Assembly (NCBI GenBank): GCA_937995555.1
Contig: CALKJX010000114.1
Location: forward strand, 1-7,707
Source: an uncultured Elioraea sp.
GTDB lineage: Bacteria; Pseudomonadota; Alphaproteobacteria; Acetobacterales; Acetobacteraceae
Length of the DNA stretch: 7,707 nucleotides
Direction: 5' to 3'
The translations under genes and the position numbers were made by a program. Shown here piece by piece: positions 1 through 6,176 of this stretch; the first letter of the stretch is position 1; each line of letters begins with the position of its first letter. Under the pieces are notes generated by a model, which was given only the letters and a program-made list of their open reading frames with translations, was not told the DNA's origin and did no database searches.

Positions 1-453
1 GATGCGACTCTCGGCCTCGGCGAAACTCAGCTTGCGGCGATAGATCGTCTCGCCGGTCGCGACCACGCGCGCGATCGTGCCGAGGCCAGCGCCGACCCGC
101 GGGCTCGCCGCGTTGACGAAGGCGGGCAGCGGCGCGTCGAACATCGCCGGGTCGAGTTCCCACGGCTCGCGGTTCACGTCGCACCAGGCGCGCGGAAACA
201 GCGCGTGGATCAGCGGGCAGCCGGCCAGTGGGGCGGCGGCGAACAGTTCCTCCACGAAGCTGTCCTCGCTGCGGCGAAGCGTGATCGGGTCGAGCCGCGA
301 CTGGGCGAGGAACGCCTCCGGATAGGCACGGCCTGAATGCGGCGAGGCGAACACGATCGGCGCGGTCTGCCGCGACGGCATGAGCAGCACGAACGGCTCG
401 TCGAACGGGGGCGTCGCGGGGGAGGGCGAGGCTGCGCCGAGCGGCAGGTCCAT
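1..453 (-). CDS. N-formylglutamate amidohydrolase family protein, 3' end missing
   Basis: Metal-dependent hydrolase family (FGase, the family of HutG) whose characterised members split N-formyl-L-glutamate into formate and glutamate in the cytoplasm. Reading leftward from the ATG at 453-451, the frame stays open for 151 codons to the window edge, about half of a usual 260-300 residue protein. Family marks are SPHSG at residues 37-41 (its His is an expected metal ligand), the RSEDSFVEEL stretch at 61-70, and FPRAWCDVNREPWELDP at 86-102, followed by the conserved VGAGLGTIARVV at 120-131. An in-frame ATG lies 11 codons upstream (486-484). Neither start has a good Shine-Dalgarno, and a short hairpin (456-478) lies between them, so the start is uncertain. 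No histidine-utilisation gene is visible beside it, so a role in histidine breakdown is not supported here and I give no symbol. Family assignment is firm; the exact substrate is not. Confidence 0.9.
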   Translation of the reverse strand, partial: MDLPLGAASPSPATPPFDEPFVLLMPSRQTAPIVFASPHSGRAYPEAFLAQSRLDPITLRRSEDSFVEELFAAAPLAGCPLIHALFPRAWCDVNREPWELDPAMFDAPLPAFVNAASPRVGAGLGTIARVVATGETIYRRKLSFAEAESRI

Positions 454-455
454 GG

Positions 456-478
456 GGCGGGAATGAAAGCATCCCGCC
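456..478. repeat. Perfect 7-bp inverted repeat at the start of the amidohydrolase gene
   Basis: The arms GGCGGGA (456-462) and TCCCGCC (472-478) are perfectly complementary around a 9-nt AT-rich loop. In minus-strand mRNA the hairpin would sit immediately 5' of the ATG at 453, or inside the coding region if translation starts at 486. It has no T-tract, so it is not an intrinsic terminator. It could mask the ribosome binding region or be a protein-binding site, but in DNA this GC-rich it may also be chance. Confidence 0.4.
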
Positions 479-586
479 TTGGGCATGTCACGCGGTGGCC
501 GGCGCACAGGGACGTCAATGCGTTCCCGGGGGTTGTCCGGCCGCGCTGCGGCGGCTAATGCATCGTGCCTGGCCACGCCGTGAGAC

Positions 587-592
587 AGGGGA
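587..592 (+). promoter_or_regulatory. Shine-Dalgarno AGGGGA for the methyltransferase
   Basis: AGGGGA ends 6 nt before the GTG at 599. An in-frame TGA at 581-583 closes the frame just upstream. GTG 599 is therefore the only plausible start before the conserved domain, which fixes the N-terminus. Confidence 0.75.
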
Positions 593-598
593 CCCTCG

Positions 599-1297
599 GT
601 GCTCGACCGGCTGCACGCGTATCTGGAGAGCCTGCGGTCGCGCCGGCTGGTGGAGCGCGTCCGCGCGCATCTCGAAGGCCCGGCTGCGGAGATCGTCGCG
701 CGCGCGCGCGAGGTCTCGATGCTGCATCCCGAGACGCTGGCGGCGCTCAACATGCTCGCGACCCGGACGCAGGGCGCCGTGCTGGAGATCGGCCCCTATA
801 TCGGGGGGTCAACCATCGCGATCGCCTCGGCGACGCGCGGCCGCGTGCCCTTCATCACCATCGAGCACGGCGGCGCGCATAACCACCCGACCCTGCCGAC
901 GCAGGACACGGTCGCGGATCTCAAGGCGAATTTGGCGCGGGTCGGGCTCACAGACTACGTGCGGATCCTGGTCGGCCTCAGCCGAGAGCCCGCGATCAAG
1001 GCTCAAGTGGCGGAGGCTCTCGGCCGCCGGAAGATCACGCTGTGCATGATCGATGCCGATGGGCGCGTCGGTCTCGATTTCGCGGCGTATCGGGATCTGA
1101 TGGCCAAGGACTGCGTGCTGGTGTTCGACGACTACGAGACGCACGACGAGGGCAACGTTAAGCAGTCGCTGGTCAAGTCCTGGGTGCTCGAGGCCGAGCG
1201 GGCCGGCCTGGTCACGCGCCTCGCCGTGCTGCCGTGGTCCACCTGGTTCGGAGTGCGCGGCGGTCGTTGGGCTCGCGCGCTGTTCCGGGGCTACTGA
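599..1297 (+). CDS. Class I SAM-dependent methyltransferase of unknown substrate
   Basis: A 232-residue protein with a Rossmann-type methyltransferase core, probably cytoplasmic since no signal or membrane segment is seen. About 55 N-terminal residues are helical and charged. The SAM-binding motif I is VLEIGPYIGGST at 61-72. An acidic residue ends strand beta2 (FITIEHGG, E89), a LCMIDADG strand lies at 148-155, and VLVFDDYE at 173-180 ends with the aspartates expected after beta5. This layout resembles the Methyltransf_24 group, whose members often show an HSYE-like stretch after the ID.D motif; here that place reads GRVGLDFAAY, so metal or substrate contacts may differ. It starts with GTG behind a good Shine-Dalgarno. 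It diverges from the amidohydrolase and is separated from the transporter operon by 139 bases, so co-transcription with livHM is possible but unproven. The fold is confident; the methylated substrate cannot be inferred. Confidence 0.85.
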   Translation: MLDRLHAYLESLRSRRLVERVRAHLEGPAAEIVARAREVSMLHPETLAALNMLATRTQGAVLEIGPYIGGSTIAIASATRGRVPFITIEHGGAHNHPTLPTQDTVADLKANLARVGLTDYVRILVGLSREPAIKAQVAEALGRRKITLCMIDADGRVGLDFAAYRDLMAKDCVLVFDDYETHDEGNVKQSLVKSWVLEAERAGLVTRLAVLPWSTWFGVRGGRWARALFRGY

Positions 1298-1425
1298 CGG
1301 TTCTGATCATCCCCGGCGCGACGCCATTGATGCCCGGCCGCGTTCCTGGAAATGTTGCGGCACGAGGAGTCGCCGCCTGCCGCCGCGGCCGAGGGATCAG
1401 CGCGCGCTCCTCGCCCCGCCTCTTC

Positions 1426-1429
1426 AGGA
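1426..1429 (+). promoter_or_regulatory. Shine-Dalgarno AGGA for the fused permease
   Basis: AGGA ends 7 nt before the GTG at 1437 and supports that start, which gives the short hydrophilic N-terminus usual for LivH. The 139-base gap 1298-1436 before it holds no gene. I could not recognise convincing -35/-10 or sigma-54 elements, or an intrinsic terminator for the methyltransferase, in that gap. Confidence 0.55.
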
Positions 1430-1436
1430 TGCCGTC

Positions 1437-3302
1437 GTGGACTTCATCCTCATCCAGTTCCTCACCGGGCTTGCCAACGCCTCGGCGCTGTTCCTGATCG
1501 CCTCCGGGCTGACGGTGATCTTCGGCGTCACCCGCATCGTCAATTTCGCCCATGGCAGCTTCTACATGCTGGGCGCCTATCTCACCTGGACCATCACGCG
1601 CGCGCTGTGGGACTGGAGCGGGCGCGAGCCCGCGCTGTTCATCGCCGGCATCCTGCTCGCAGCCCTCGCGGTCGGCGCGATCGGCGCGCTGATCGAGATC
1701 GTGCTGCTGCGGCGCATCTACCGCGCGCCCGAGCTGTTTCAGCTGCTCGCCACCTTCGGCGTGGTGCTGATGATCCAGGATATCGCGCTCGCCGTCTGGG
1801 GACCCGAGGACCTGCCGCTCCCCCGCCCTCCTTGGCTGCGCCGCTTCGTCGAGATCGCCGGCAGCCGCTTCCCGCAGTACGACCTGATCCTGATCTTCGT
1901 CGGCCCCGCCGTGCTGGCGCTGCTGTGGTTCCTGTTCCAGCGCACGCGCTTCGGGGTGCTGGTGCGCGCGGCGACCCAGGACCGCGAGATGGTCGCGGCG
2001 CTGGGCGTCGATCAGCGCGTGCTGTTCACCGGCGTGTTCTTCCTCGGCTCTACCCTCGCCGGGCTTGGCGGCGCGATCGTGCTGCCGAGCCAGAGCGCGT
2101 TCCTGCAGATGGACCTCGCGATCATCGCCGAGGCCTTCGTGGTGGTGGTGGTCGGGGGGCTGGGGTCCGTTCCGGGGGCGTTCCTGGCCGCGCTGCTGAT
2201 CGCCCAGGTGCAGGCCTTCGGCATCGTGCTGGTGCCGAAGGCGACGCTGGTGCTGGTGTTCCTGGTGATGGCGATCGTGCTGATGATCCGGCCCTACGGC
2301 CTGCTCGGCCGGCCGCAGGCGCATGCGCGCGCGGCGACCGGTGCGGTCGAGCCGGTGATCCGTCCGGCCCCGGCGATCCTCGGCTGGGCCGGCGCGGCCG
2401 CGCTGCTGGTCGCCGCCGCGGCCCCGTTCTTCGCCGGTCCCTACATGGTCACGGTGCTGGTCGAGCTTGCCGTCTTCGTGCTGTTCGCCGCGAGCCTCCA
2501 CTTCATGATGGGGCCGGGCGGCATCGTCAGCTTCGGCCATGCGGCCTATTTCGGCCTCGGCGCGTACGGGGCGGCGCTGGGGCTGCGCTACCTCGCGGTG
2601 CCGATGGAGGCGGGGATCGTGCTAGCACCGCTGCTCGCCGGCGCCTTCGGCCTGGTGTTCGGCTGGTTCGCGGTGCGGCTCTCGGGCGTCTATCTCGCCA
2701 TGCTGACGCTTGCCTTCGCCCAGATCGTCTGGGCGGCGGCGTTCCAGTGGGTCGAGTTCACCGGCGGCGACAACGGCATCCTCGGCGTCTGGCCGTCGGA
2801 GTGGGCGCGGGAGAAGGGGGCCTATCTCTGGCTTGCGCTCGCGCTCTGCATCGGCGCGACACTGCTGCTGCGCCGCATCATCTACGCGCCGTTCGGCTAT
2901 GCGCTGCGGGCGACGCGCGATTCCGAGCTTCGCGCCGAAGCCATCGGGCTGAACGCGGTGCGGATCCGCCTCGGTGCCTTCGTGATCGCCGCCCTCGGCG
3001 CGGGACTTGCGGGTGGCGTCTATGCCTACGCGAAGGGCAGCGTGTTCCCGACCTACATCTCGATCCCGAAATCGATCGATGCGCTGCTGATGGTGCTGCT
3101 CGGCGGCGTGCAGACCGTCTCGGGACCGGTCGTCGGCGCGCTCGCCTTCCACACGCTGTTCCTGACGGTGCTCCAGGCCTTCACGTGGTGGCGCTTCATC
3201 CTCGGGTTTGCGATCGTCCTGCTGGTGCTCGCGTTCCCGCAAGGCATCGCGGGGTTCGTGCGCCAGCGCTGGGAGCGGGCGCGGGGGCTCGAGGCCGCAT
3301 GA
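1437..3302 (+). CDS. livHM: Fused LivH-LivM permease of a branched-chain amino-acid-type ABC transporter
   Basis: A 621-residue inner-membrane protein carrying two complete BPD_transp_2 permease domains that are usually separate proteins of roughly 300 residues each. Residues 1-292 are LivH-like: SGLTVIFGVTRIVNFAHGSFYMLGAY at about 23-48 (quoted in parts: VNFAHG, YMLGAY), the cytoplasmic coupling loop around RAATQDREMVAALG at 177-190, and the closing PYGLLGRP at 286-293. A linker of about 20 residues follows (293-312). Residues 313-621 are LivM-like: GPGGIVSFGHAAYFGLGAY at 359-377, GVYLAMLTLAFAQI at 417-430, TGGDNGI at 442-448 and the second coupling loop RATRDSELRAEAIGLN at 491-506. Both halves look intact, so this is a genuine fusion. 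There is no internal stop or frameshift. Start GTG 1437 has an AGGA Shine-Dalgarno. Its stop overlaps livG by 4 bases. Relatives move branched-chain amino acids, urea, amides or aromatic acids, so the substrate is open. Confidence 0.93.
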   Translation: MDFILIQFLTGLANASALFLIASGLTVIFGVTRIVNFAHGSFYMLGAYLTWTITRALWDWSGREPALFIAGILLAALAVGAIGALIEIVLLRRIYRAPELFQLLATFGVVLMIQDIALAVWGPEDLPLPRPPWLRRFVEIAGSRFPQYDLILIFVGPAVLALLWFLFQRTRFGVLVRAATQDREMVAALGVDQRVLFTGVFFLGSTLAGLGGAIVLPSQSAFLQMDLAIIAEAFVVVVVGGLGSVPGAFLAALLIAQVQAFGIVLVPKATLVLVFLVMAIVLMIRPYGLLGRPQAHARAATGAVEPVIRPAPAILGWAGAAALLVAAAAPFFAGPYMVTVLVELAVFVLFAASLHFMMGPGGIVSFGHAAYFGLGAYGAALGLRYLAVPMEAGIVLAPLLAGAFGLVFGWFAVRLSGVYLAMLTLAFAQIVWAAAFQWVEFTGGDNGILGVWPSEWAREKGAYLWLALALCIGATLLLRRIIYAPFGYALRATRDSELRAEAIGLNAVRIRLGAFVIAALGAGLAGGVYAYAKGSVFPTYISIPKSIDALLMVLLGGVQTVSGPVVGALAFHTLFLTVLQAFTWWRFILGFAIVLLVLAFPQGIAGFVRQRWERARGLEAA

Positions 3303-4063
3303 GCGTGACAGTGCTGGAGGCGCACGGCCTTTCCAAGCGGTTCGGCGGTGTGCATGCGGTGAACGACGTCTCGCTCTGGGTGCACGCGGGCGAGATGCTC
3401 GCGCTCATCGGGCCGAACGGCGCGGGCAAGTCGACCTGCTTCAACCTGCTGAACGGGCAGCTCCGGGCCGATGCGGGCGAGGTGCGCCTGCTCGGCCAGC
3501 CGCTCACCGGCCTGCCGCCGCGCGCGATCTGGCGCCTCGGCGTGGGCCGCACCTTCCAGATCACCGCCACCTTCGCCTCGATGACGGTGCGCGAGAACAT
3601 CCAATGCGCGCTGCTCAGCCATCATGGGCGCATCTGGACCTTCTGGCGCGCCGCGCGCCGGCAGTTCGTCGCCGAGTCCGATGCGCTGCTGGCCCAGGTC
3701 GGCATGCTGGAACAGGCCGATCGTCCCTGCGGCGTGCTGGCCTATGGCGATCTCAAGCGCGTGGAACTCGCGATGGCGCTGGCGAACGAGCCGAAACTGC
3801 TGCTGATGGACGAGCCGACCGCCGGCATGGCGCCCTCCGAACGCATCGCACTGATGGAGCTCACGCGCTCGCTGGTGCGTGCGCGCGGCCTCGCCTGCCT
3901 GTTCACGGAGCACGACATGGACGTGGTGTTCGGCCACGCCGACCGCATCATCGTGATGAATCGCGGCGCGCTGATCGCCGAGGGCGATGCGGCCTCGGTA
4001 CGGGGCAACCCCGCGGTGCGCGAGGTCTATCTCGGCAGCGGCGAGACGAGCGGCGGACACTGA
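3299..4063 (+). CDS. livG: LivG-type ATPase of the branched-chain amino-acid ABC transporter
   Basis: A 254-residue cytoplasmic nucleotide-binding subunit that should pair with LivF to power the fused permease. Walker A is GPNGAGKST at 38-46, the Q-loop glutamine is in GRTFQ at 83-87, and Walker B is LLLMDEP at 167-173 with catalytic E172. The H-loop histidine is in TEHDMD (H205). The C-terminal tail GNPAVREVYLG at 236-246 is the LivG-family hallmark. The signature motif is LAYGD at 147-151 rather than LSGGQ, as is common in LivG. The start ATG overlaps the permease stop as ATGA, with GAGG a few bases upstream, which implies translational coupling. A longer open frame extends upstream, but it only overlaps the permease gene and encodes no recognisable domain. 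The gene is complete, with usual family length. Confidence 0.95.
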   Translation: MSVTVLEAHGLSKRFGGVHAVNDVSLWVHAGEMLALIGPNGAGKSTCFNLLNGQLRADAGEVRLLGQPLTGLPPRAIWRLGVGRTFQITATFASMTVRENIQCALLSHHGRIWTFWRAARRQFVAESDALLAQVGMLEQADRPCGVLAYGDLKRVELAMALANEPKLLLMDEPTAGMAPSERIALMELTRSLVRARGLACLFTEHDMDVVFGHADRIIVMNRGALIAEGDAASVRGNPAVREVYLGSGETSGGH

Positions 4064-4767
4064 TGCTGAGCGTGCGCCAACTCAACGCCTTCTACGGCCG
4101 CGCGCACATCCTGCGCGATGTCGCGCTCGAGGTCGCGCGGGGCGAGGTGCTGGTGCTGCTCGGGCGCAACGGGGCCGGCAAGTCCACCACCATGAAGGCG
4201 ATCATGGGTCTGGTGCGCCCCGCGCCCGGCTCGTCGGTGTCCTTCGCCGGCACCGAGATCGCCGGCAGCCCACCTTACGCGATCGCGCGCCTCGGCCTCG
4301 GCTACGTGCCCGAGGACCGGCGCATCTTCACCGACCTCACGGTGATGGAGAACCTCGAGGTCGGCCGCCAGAAGCCGCGCGACGGGCTCGATCCCTGGAC
4401 GCCGCAGCGCCTGTTCGCGATCTTCCCCAACCTCGCGGCGATGAAGGACCGCCCGGGCGGACGGATGAGCGGCGGCGAACAGCAGATGCTGACGATCGCG
4501 CGCACGCTGATGGGCAACCCGCGTCTCGTCCTGCTCGACGAGCCGTCGGAGGGGCTCGCGCCGGTGATCGTGCAGCAGATGGCCGAGGCGATCCGCGCCG
4601 TGAAGGCGGCGGGGCTGACGGTCGTGCTGTCGGAGCAGAACCTCCATTTCGCCGAGCGTGTGGCCGACCGCGCGGCGATCATCGAGAAGGGGATCGTGCG
4701 CTGGACCGGCACACTCGACGCGCTGCGCGCCGAGCCGGCGATCAAGGCGCAGTATCTCTCGGTGTGA
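4063..4767 (+). CDS. livF: LivF-type ATPase of the branched-chain amino-acid ABC transporter
   Basis: A 234-residue cytoplasmic nucleotide-binding subunit, the last gene of the operon. Walker A is GRNGAGKST at 34-42. The LivF-typical GYVPEDRRIF at 80-89 replaces the usual Q-loop glutamine with E84. The signature is MSGGEQQML at 135-143, and Walker B is LVLLDEPSEGLAP at 155-167 with E160. The position of the H-loop histidine reads SEQN (Q192), a substitution known in LivF proteins. The start ATG shares one base with the livG stop (TGATG), so translation is probably coupled; a weak GGCGGA precedes it inside livG. The frame is open further upstream, but the conserved N-terminus begins at this ATG. 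The 104-base gap after it, before the convergent MFS gene, shows GC-rich partial palindromes but no hairpin followed by a T-tract. Confidence 0.95.
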   Translation: MLSVRQLNAFYGRAHILRDVALEVARGEVLVLLGRNGAGKSTTMKAIMGLVRPAPGSSVSFAGTEIAGSPPYAIARLGLGYVPEDRRIFTDLTVMENLEVGRQKPRDGLDPWTPQRLFAIFPNLAAMKDRPGGRMSGGEQQMLTIARTLMGNPRLVLLDEPSEGLAPVIVQQMAEAIRAVKAAGLTVVLSEQNLHFAERVADRAAIIEKGIVRWTGTLDALRAEPAIKAQYLSV

Positions 4768-4871
4768 GGCGCGCGGTTACCCCGGCAGCATCGTTTCGGG
4801 CGTCCGCGGGCCATCCGGAACACGACCGCGGCGCGGATACGCGAGGTCTGCCGGAATCCGGACCTGGACGC

Positions 4872-6017
4872 TCAGCGTCCCTGCCGTTCCGGCCCGGCGG
4901 CACGGGCAAGCGCCGCAATCACCGGCAGCGCAAGCGCCGCGACCGCCGCCGTTCCGAGGAACGCCCGTCCCTCGAGCCGCGCGTAGAGCACCCCTGACGC
5001 CTGGGTGAGCAGGGCGGTCGCGAGGCCCGGCCCGAACGAGGCGTGCAGGCCCTGCGCCGTCGCGCCACGCTCGGGCGGTACCAGCCGGCCGATCAACTGG
5101 GCGGCACCGAGCATGGTCATCGCGAAGCTCGCCGCATGCAGCGGTTGCAGGGCGGCGAGGGCGAGGGGGGCGGTGGTCAGCGCGGTGCCGATCCAGCGGA
5201 CCACTGCCGCCGCAGCGCCCGCCGCGAGCAGCCGCACAGGCCCGAGCCGCGAGACGACCCCGCGGCCGAAGGTCAGCAGCAGCACCTCGACCACGACGCT
5301 CTCGACCCAGAGCACGCCGATCAGTGGCGGGCTGAGGCCGGCGCGTCCCCAGTGCAGCGCCGAGAAGGCGTAGTACAGCGCGTGGCTGCCCTGGATCAGG
5401 CCGGAGACGATCAGCAGCAGCACGAAGCCGCGGTTGCGCAGCAGCGCCAGCGTCCCCAGCCCCCCCGGCGCGGCCCGGCCGATGCCGAGGGTGGGCAGGC
5501 CGAGGCTCGCGAGCACGACCGCCGCCTGGCACGTGATCAGCAGCAGCGGCAGCGCGACGTCGCCGCCCATGCCGATCAGCACGCCGGCCAGTCCCGTCAC
5601 CGCCATGAAGGAGACCGAGCCCGCCGCGCGCATCCGGCCGAAATCGCCCTGCCCGCTCGCTGCCGCGCGCACCGCGAGCGAATCCGCGATCGGGATCAGC
5701 GGTGCGGTGGCCGCCCCGGTCAGCACCACCGCCAGCGCCAGCACCGATGGCGCCGGTGCGAGCAGCAGCACGCTCGCCGCCGCCGCCAGCGTCGCCGACG
5801 CGAGCACCACACGCCGGCGATCGCCGAGCCGATCGGCCAGCGCTGCCGCGCCGGGCGCGACCACCAGGCGCACCAGCATCGCCAGCGCGAGCGCCCGCCC
5901 GATCGCCTCCGCCCCGAGGCCGCGCGAGGCAAGGAAGGGCGGCAGGAAGGGCAGGGACGCCCCGGGTCCGGCGAAGGCCGTCGCGTAGAACAGGGTCAGC
6001 CGTCGCGCCGGGGTCAT
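4872..6017 (-). CDS. MFS permease resembling the phenylpropionate permease (HcaT-like) group
   Basis: A 381-residue inner-membrane transporter, probably a proton symporter with 12 helices: hydrophobic segments alternate with short loops from residue 7 to about 373. Features of the MFS_1-like/PPP group are the opening FYATAFAGPGASLPFLPPFL at 10-29, GLGAEAIGRAL at 33-43, the loop 2-3 motif ADRLGDRRR at 61-69, FGRMRAAGSVSF at 126-137, LIQGSHALYYAFSALHW at 207-223, LWVESVVVEVLL at 236-247, and the C-terminal GRLVPPERGATAQGLHASF at 310-328. E. coli HcaT of this group is assigned to 3-phenylpropionate uptake, but no aromatic catabolism genes lie here, so the substrate is unknown. Start: ATG at 6017-6015 is chosen; a second ATG four codons earlier (6029-6027) is equally possible, and neither has a clear Shine-Dalgarno. 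The frame is also open far upstream, where it only shadows the opposite-strand DUF1223 gene. It is convergent with livF and divergent from the DUF1223 gene. Confidence 0.88.
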   Translation of the reverse strand: MTPARRLTLFYATAFAGPGASLPFLPPFLASRGLGAEAIGRALALAMLVRLVVAPGAAALADRLGDRRRVVLASATLAAAASVLLLAPAPSVLALAVVLTGAATAPLIPIADSLAVRAAASGQGDFGRMRAAGSVSFMAVTGLAGVLIGMGGDVALPLLLITCQAAVVLASLGLPTLGIGRAAPGGLGTLALLRNRGFVLLLIVSGLIQGSHALYYAFSALHWGRAGLSPPLIGVLWVESVVVEVLLLTFGRGVVSRLGPVRLLAAGAAAAVVRWIGTALTTAPLALAALQPLHAASFAMTMLGAAQLIGRLVPPERGATAQGLHASFGPGLATALLTQASGVLYARLEGRAFLGTAAVAALALPVIAALARAAGPERQGR

Positions 6018-6097
6018 GGCCGCCCGCATACGGAGGGGTCGGTCGCGCCGCAAGCGGGGGGGCGGCTGAACGAAACGGGCGTCAACCGGATCGTGAT

Positions 6098-6151
6098 GCC
6101 GATCGGCCACACCTGTGGCGCGGTTCACGCGCGTGTGGCTTGGCCATCGGC
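6098..6151. repeat. Imperfect inverted repeat between divergent MFS and DUF1223 genes
   Basis: The left part GCCGAT..GCCACAC (6098-6112) is mirrored by GTGTGGC..ATCGGC (6133-6151); the 6-bp and 7-bp blocks match perfectly, with 2 versus 6 unmatched bases between the blocks. Inside it lies a tight perfect palindrome GCCACA-CC-TGTGGC at 6106-6119, so TGTGGC occurs twice in direct orientation (6114-6119 and 6134-6139). It sits within the 159-base divergent intergenic region, 26 bases before the chosen DUF1223 start. It could be an operator shared by both genes or a leader hairpin. If DUF1223 actually starts upstream, at ATG 6096 or GTG 6135, it would be wholly or partly coding. Confidence 0.4.
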
Positions 6152-6176
6152 TGCGGCGCGCCGATTGTCCTCGGCC

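Noticed and set aside
540..552. GCCGC-GCT-GCGGC hairpin upstream of the methyltransferase
   Set aside because: A 5-bp all-GC stem is likely by chance here, and it has no T-tract or conserved spacing.
697..710. Alternating (CG)7 tract, a potential Z-DNA former
   Set aside because: It encodes ordinary Ala-Arg codons within the methyltransferase, and such runs are expected in DNA of this GC content.
2139..2153. GTG-rich run that could cause slippage
   Set aside because: It encodes the valine stretch of a conserved LivH segment (AFVVVVVGGLGS) and there is no frame disruption.
1212..2540. Long minus-strand open frame of 442 codons opposite the permease gene
   Set aside because: Its translation is extremely rich in His, Gln, Arg, Asp and Glu with no hydrophobic core or known motif. 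This is the usual antisense shadow of a membrane-protein gene in GC-rich DNA, and the opposite strand encodes an unmistakable permease.
1352..3298. Upstream extension of the livG frame across the whole permease gene
   Set aside because: The extension is Arg/Ala/Pro-rich without domains and lies out of frame over livHM. The conserved ABC domain begins right at ATG 3299.
4768..4871. Possible bidirectional terminator between livF and the MFS gene
   Set aside because: Short palindromes exist (CCGCGG twice, CCGGA-A-TCCGG at 4851-4861), but there is no stable stem followed by a T-tract on either strand, so I cannot support a terminator.
5043..6176. Plus-strand extension upstream of DUF1223, opposite the MFS gene
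   Set aside because: It is a Gln/Arg/His-rich shadow of the MFS gene. The signal peptide at 6177 marks the real start.
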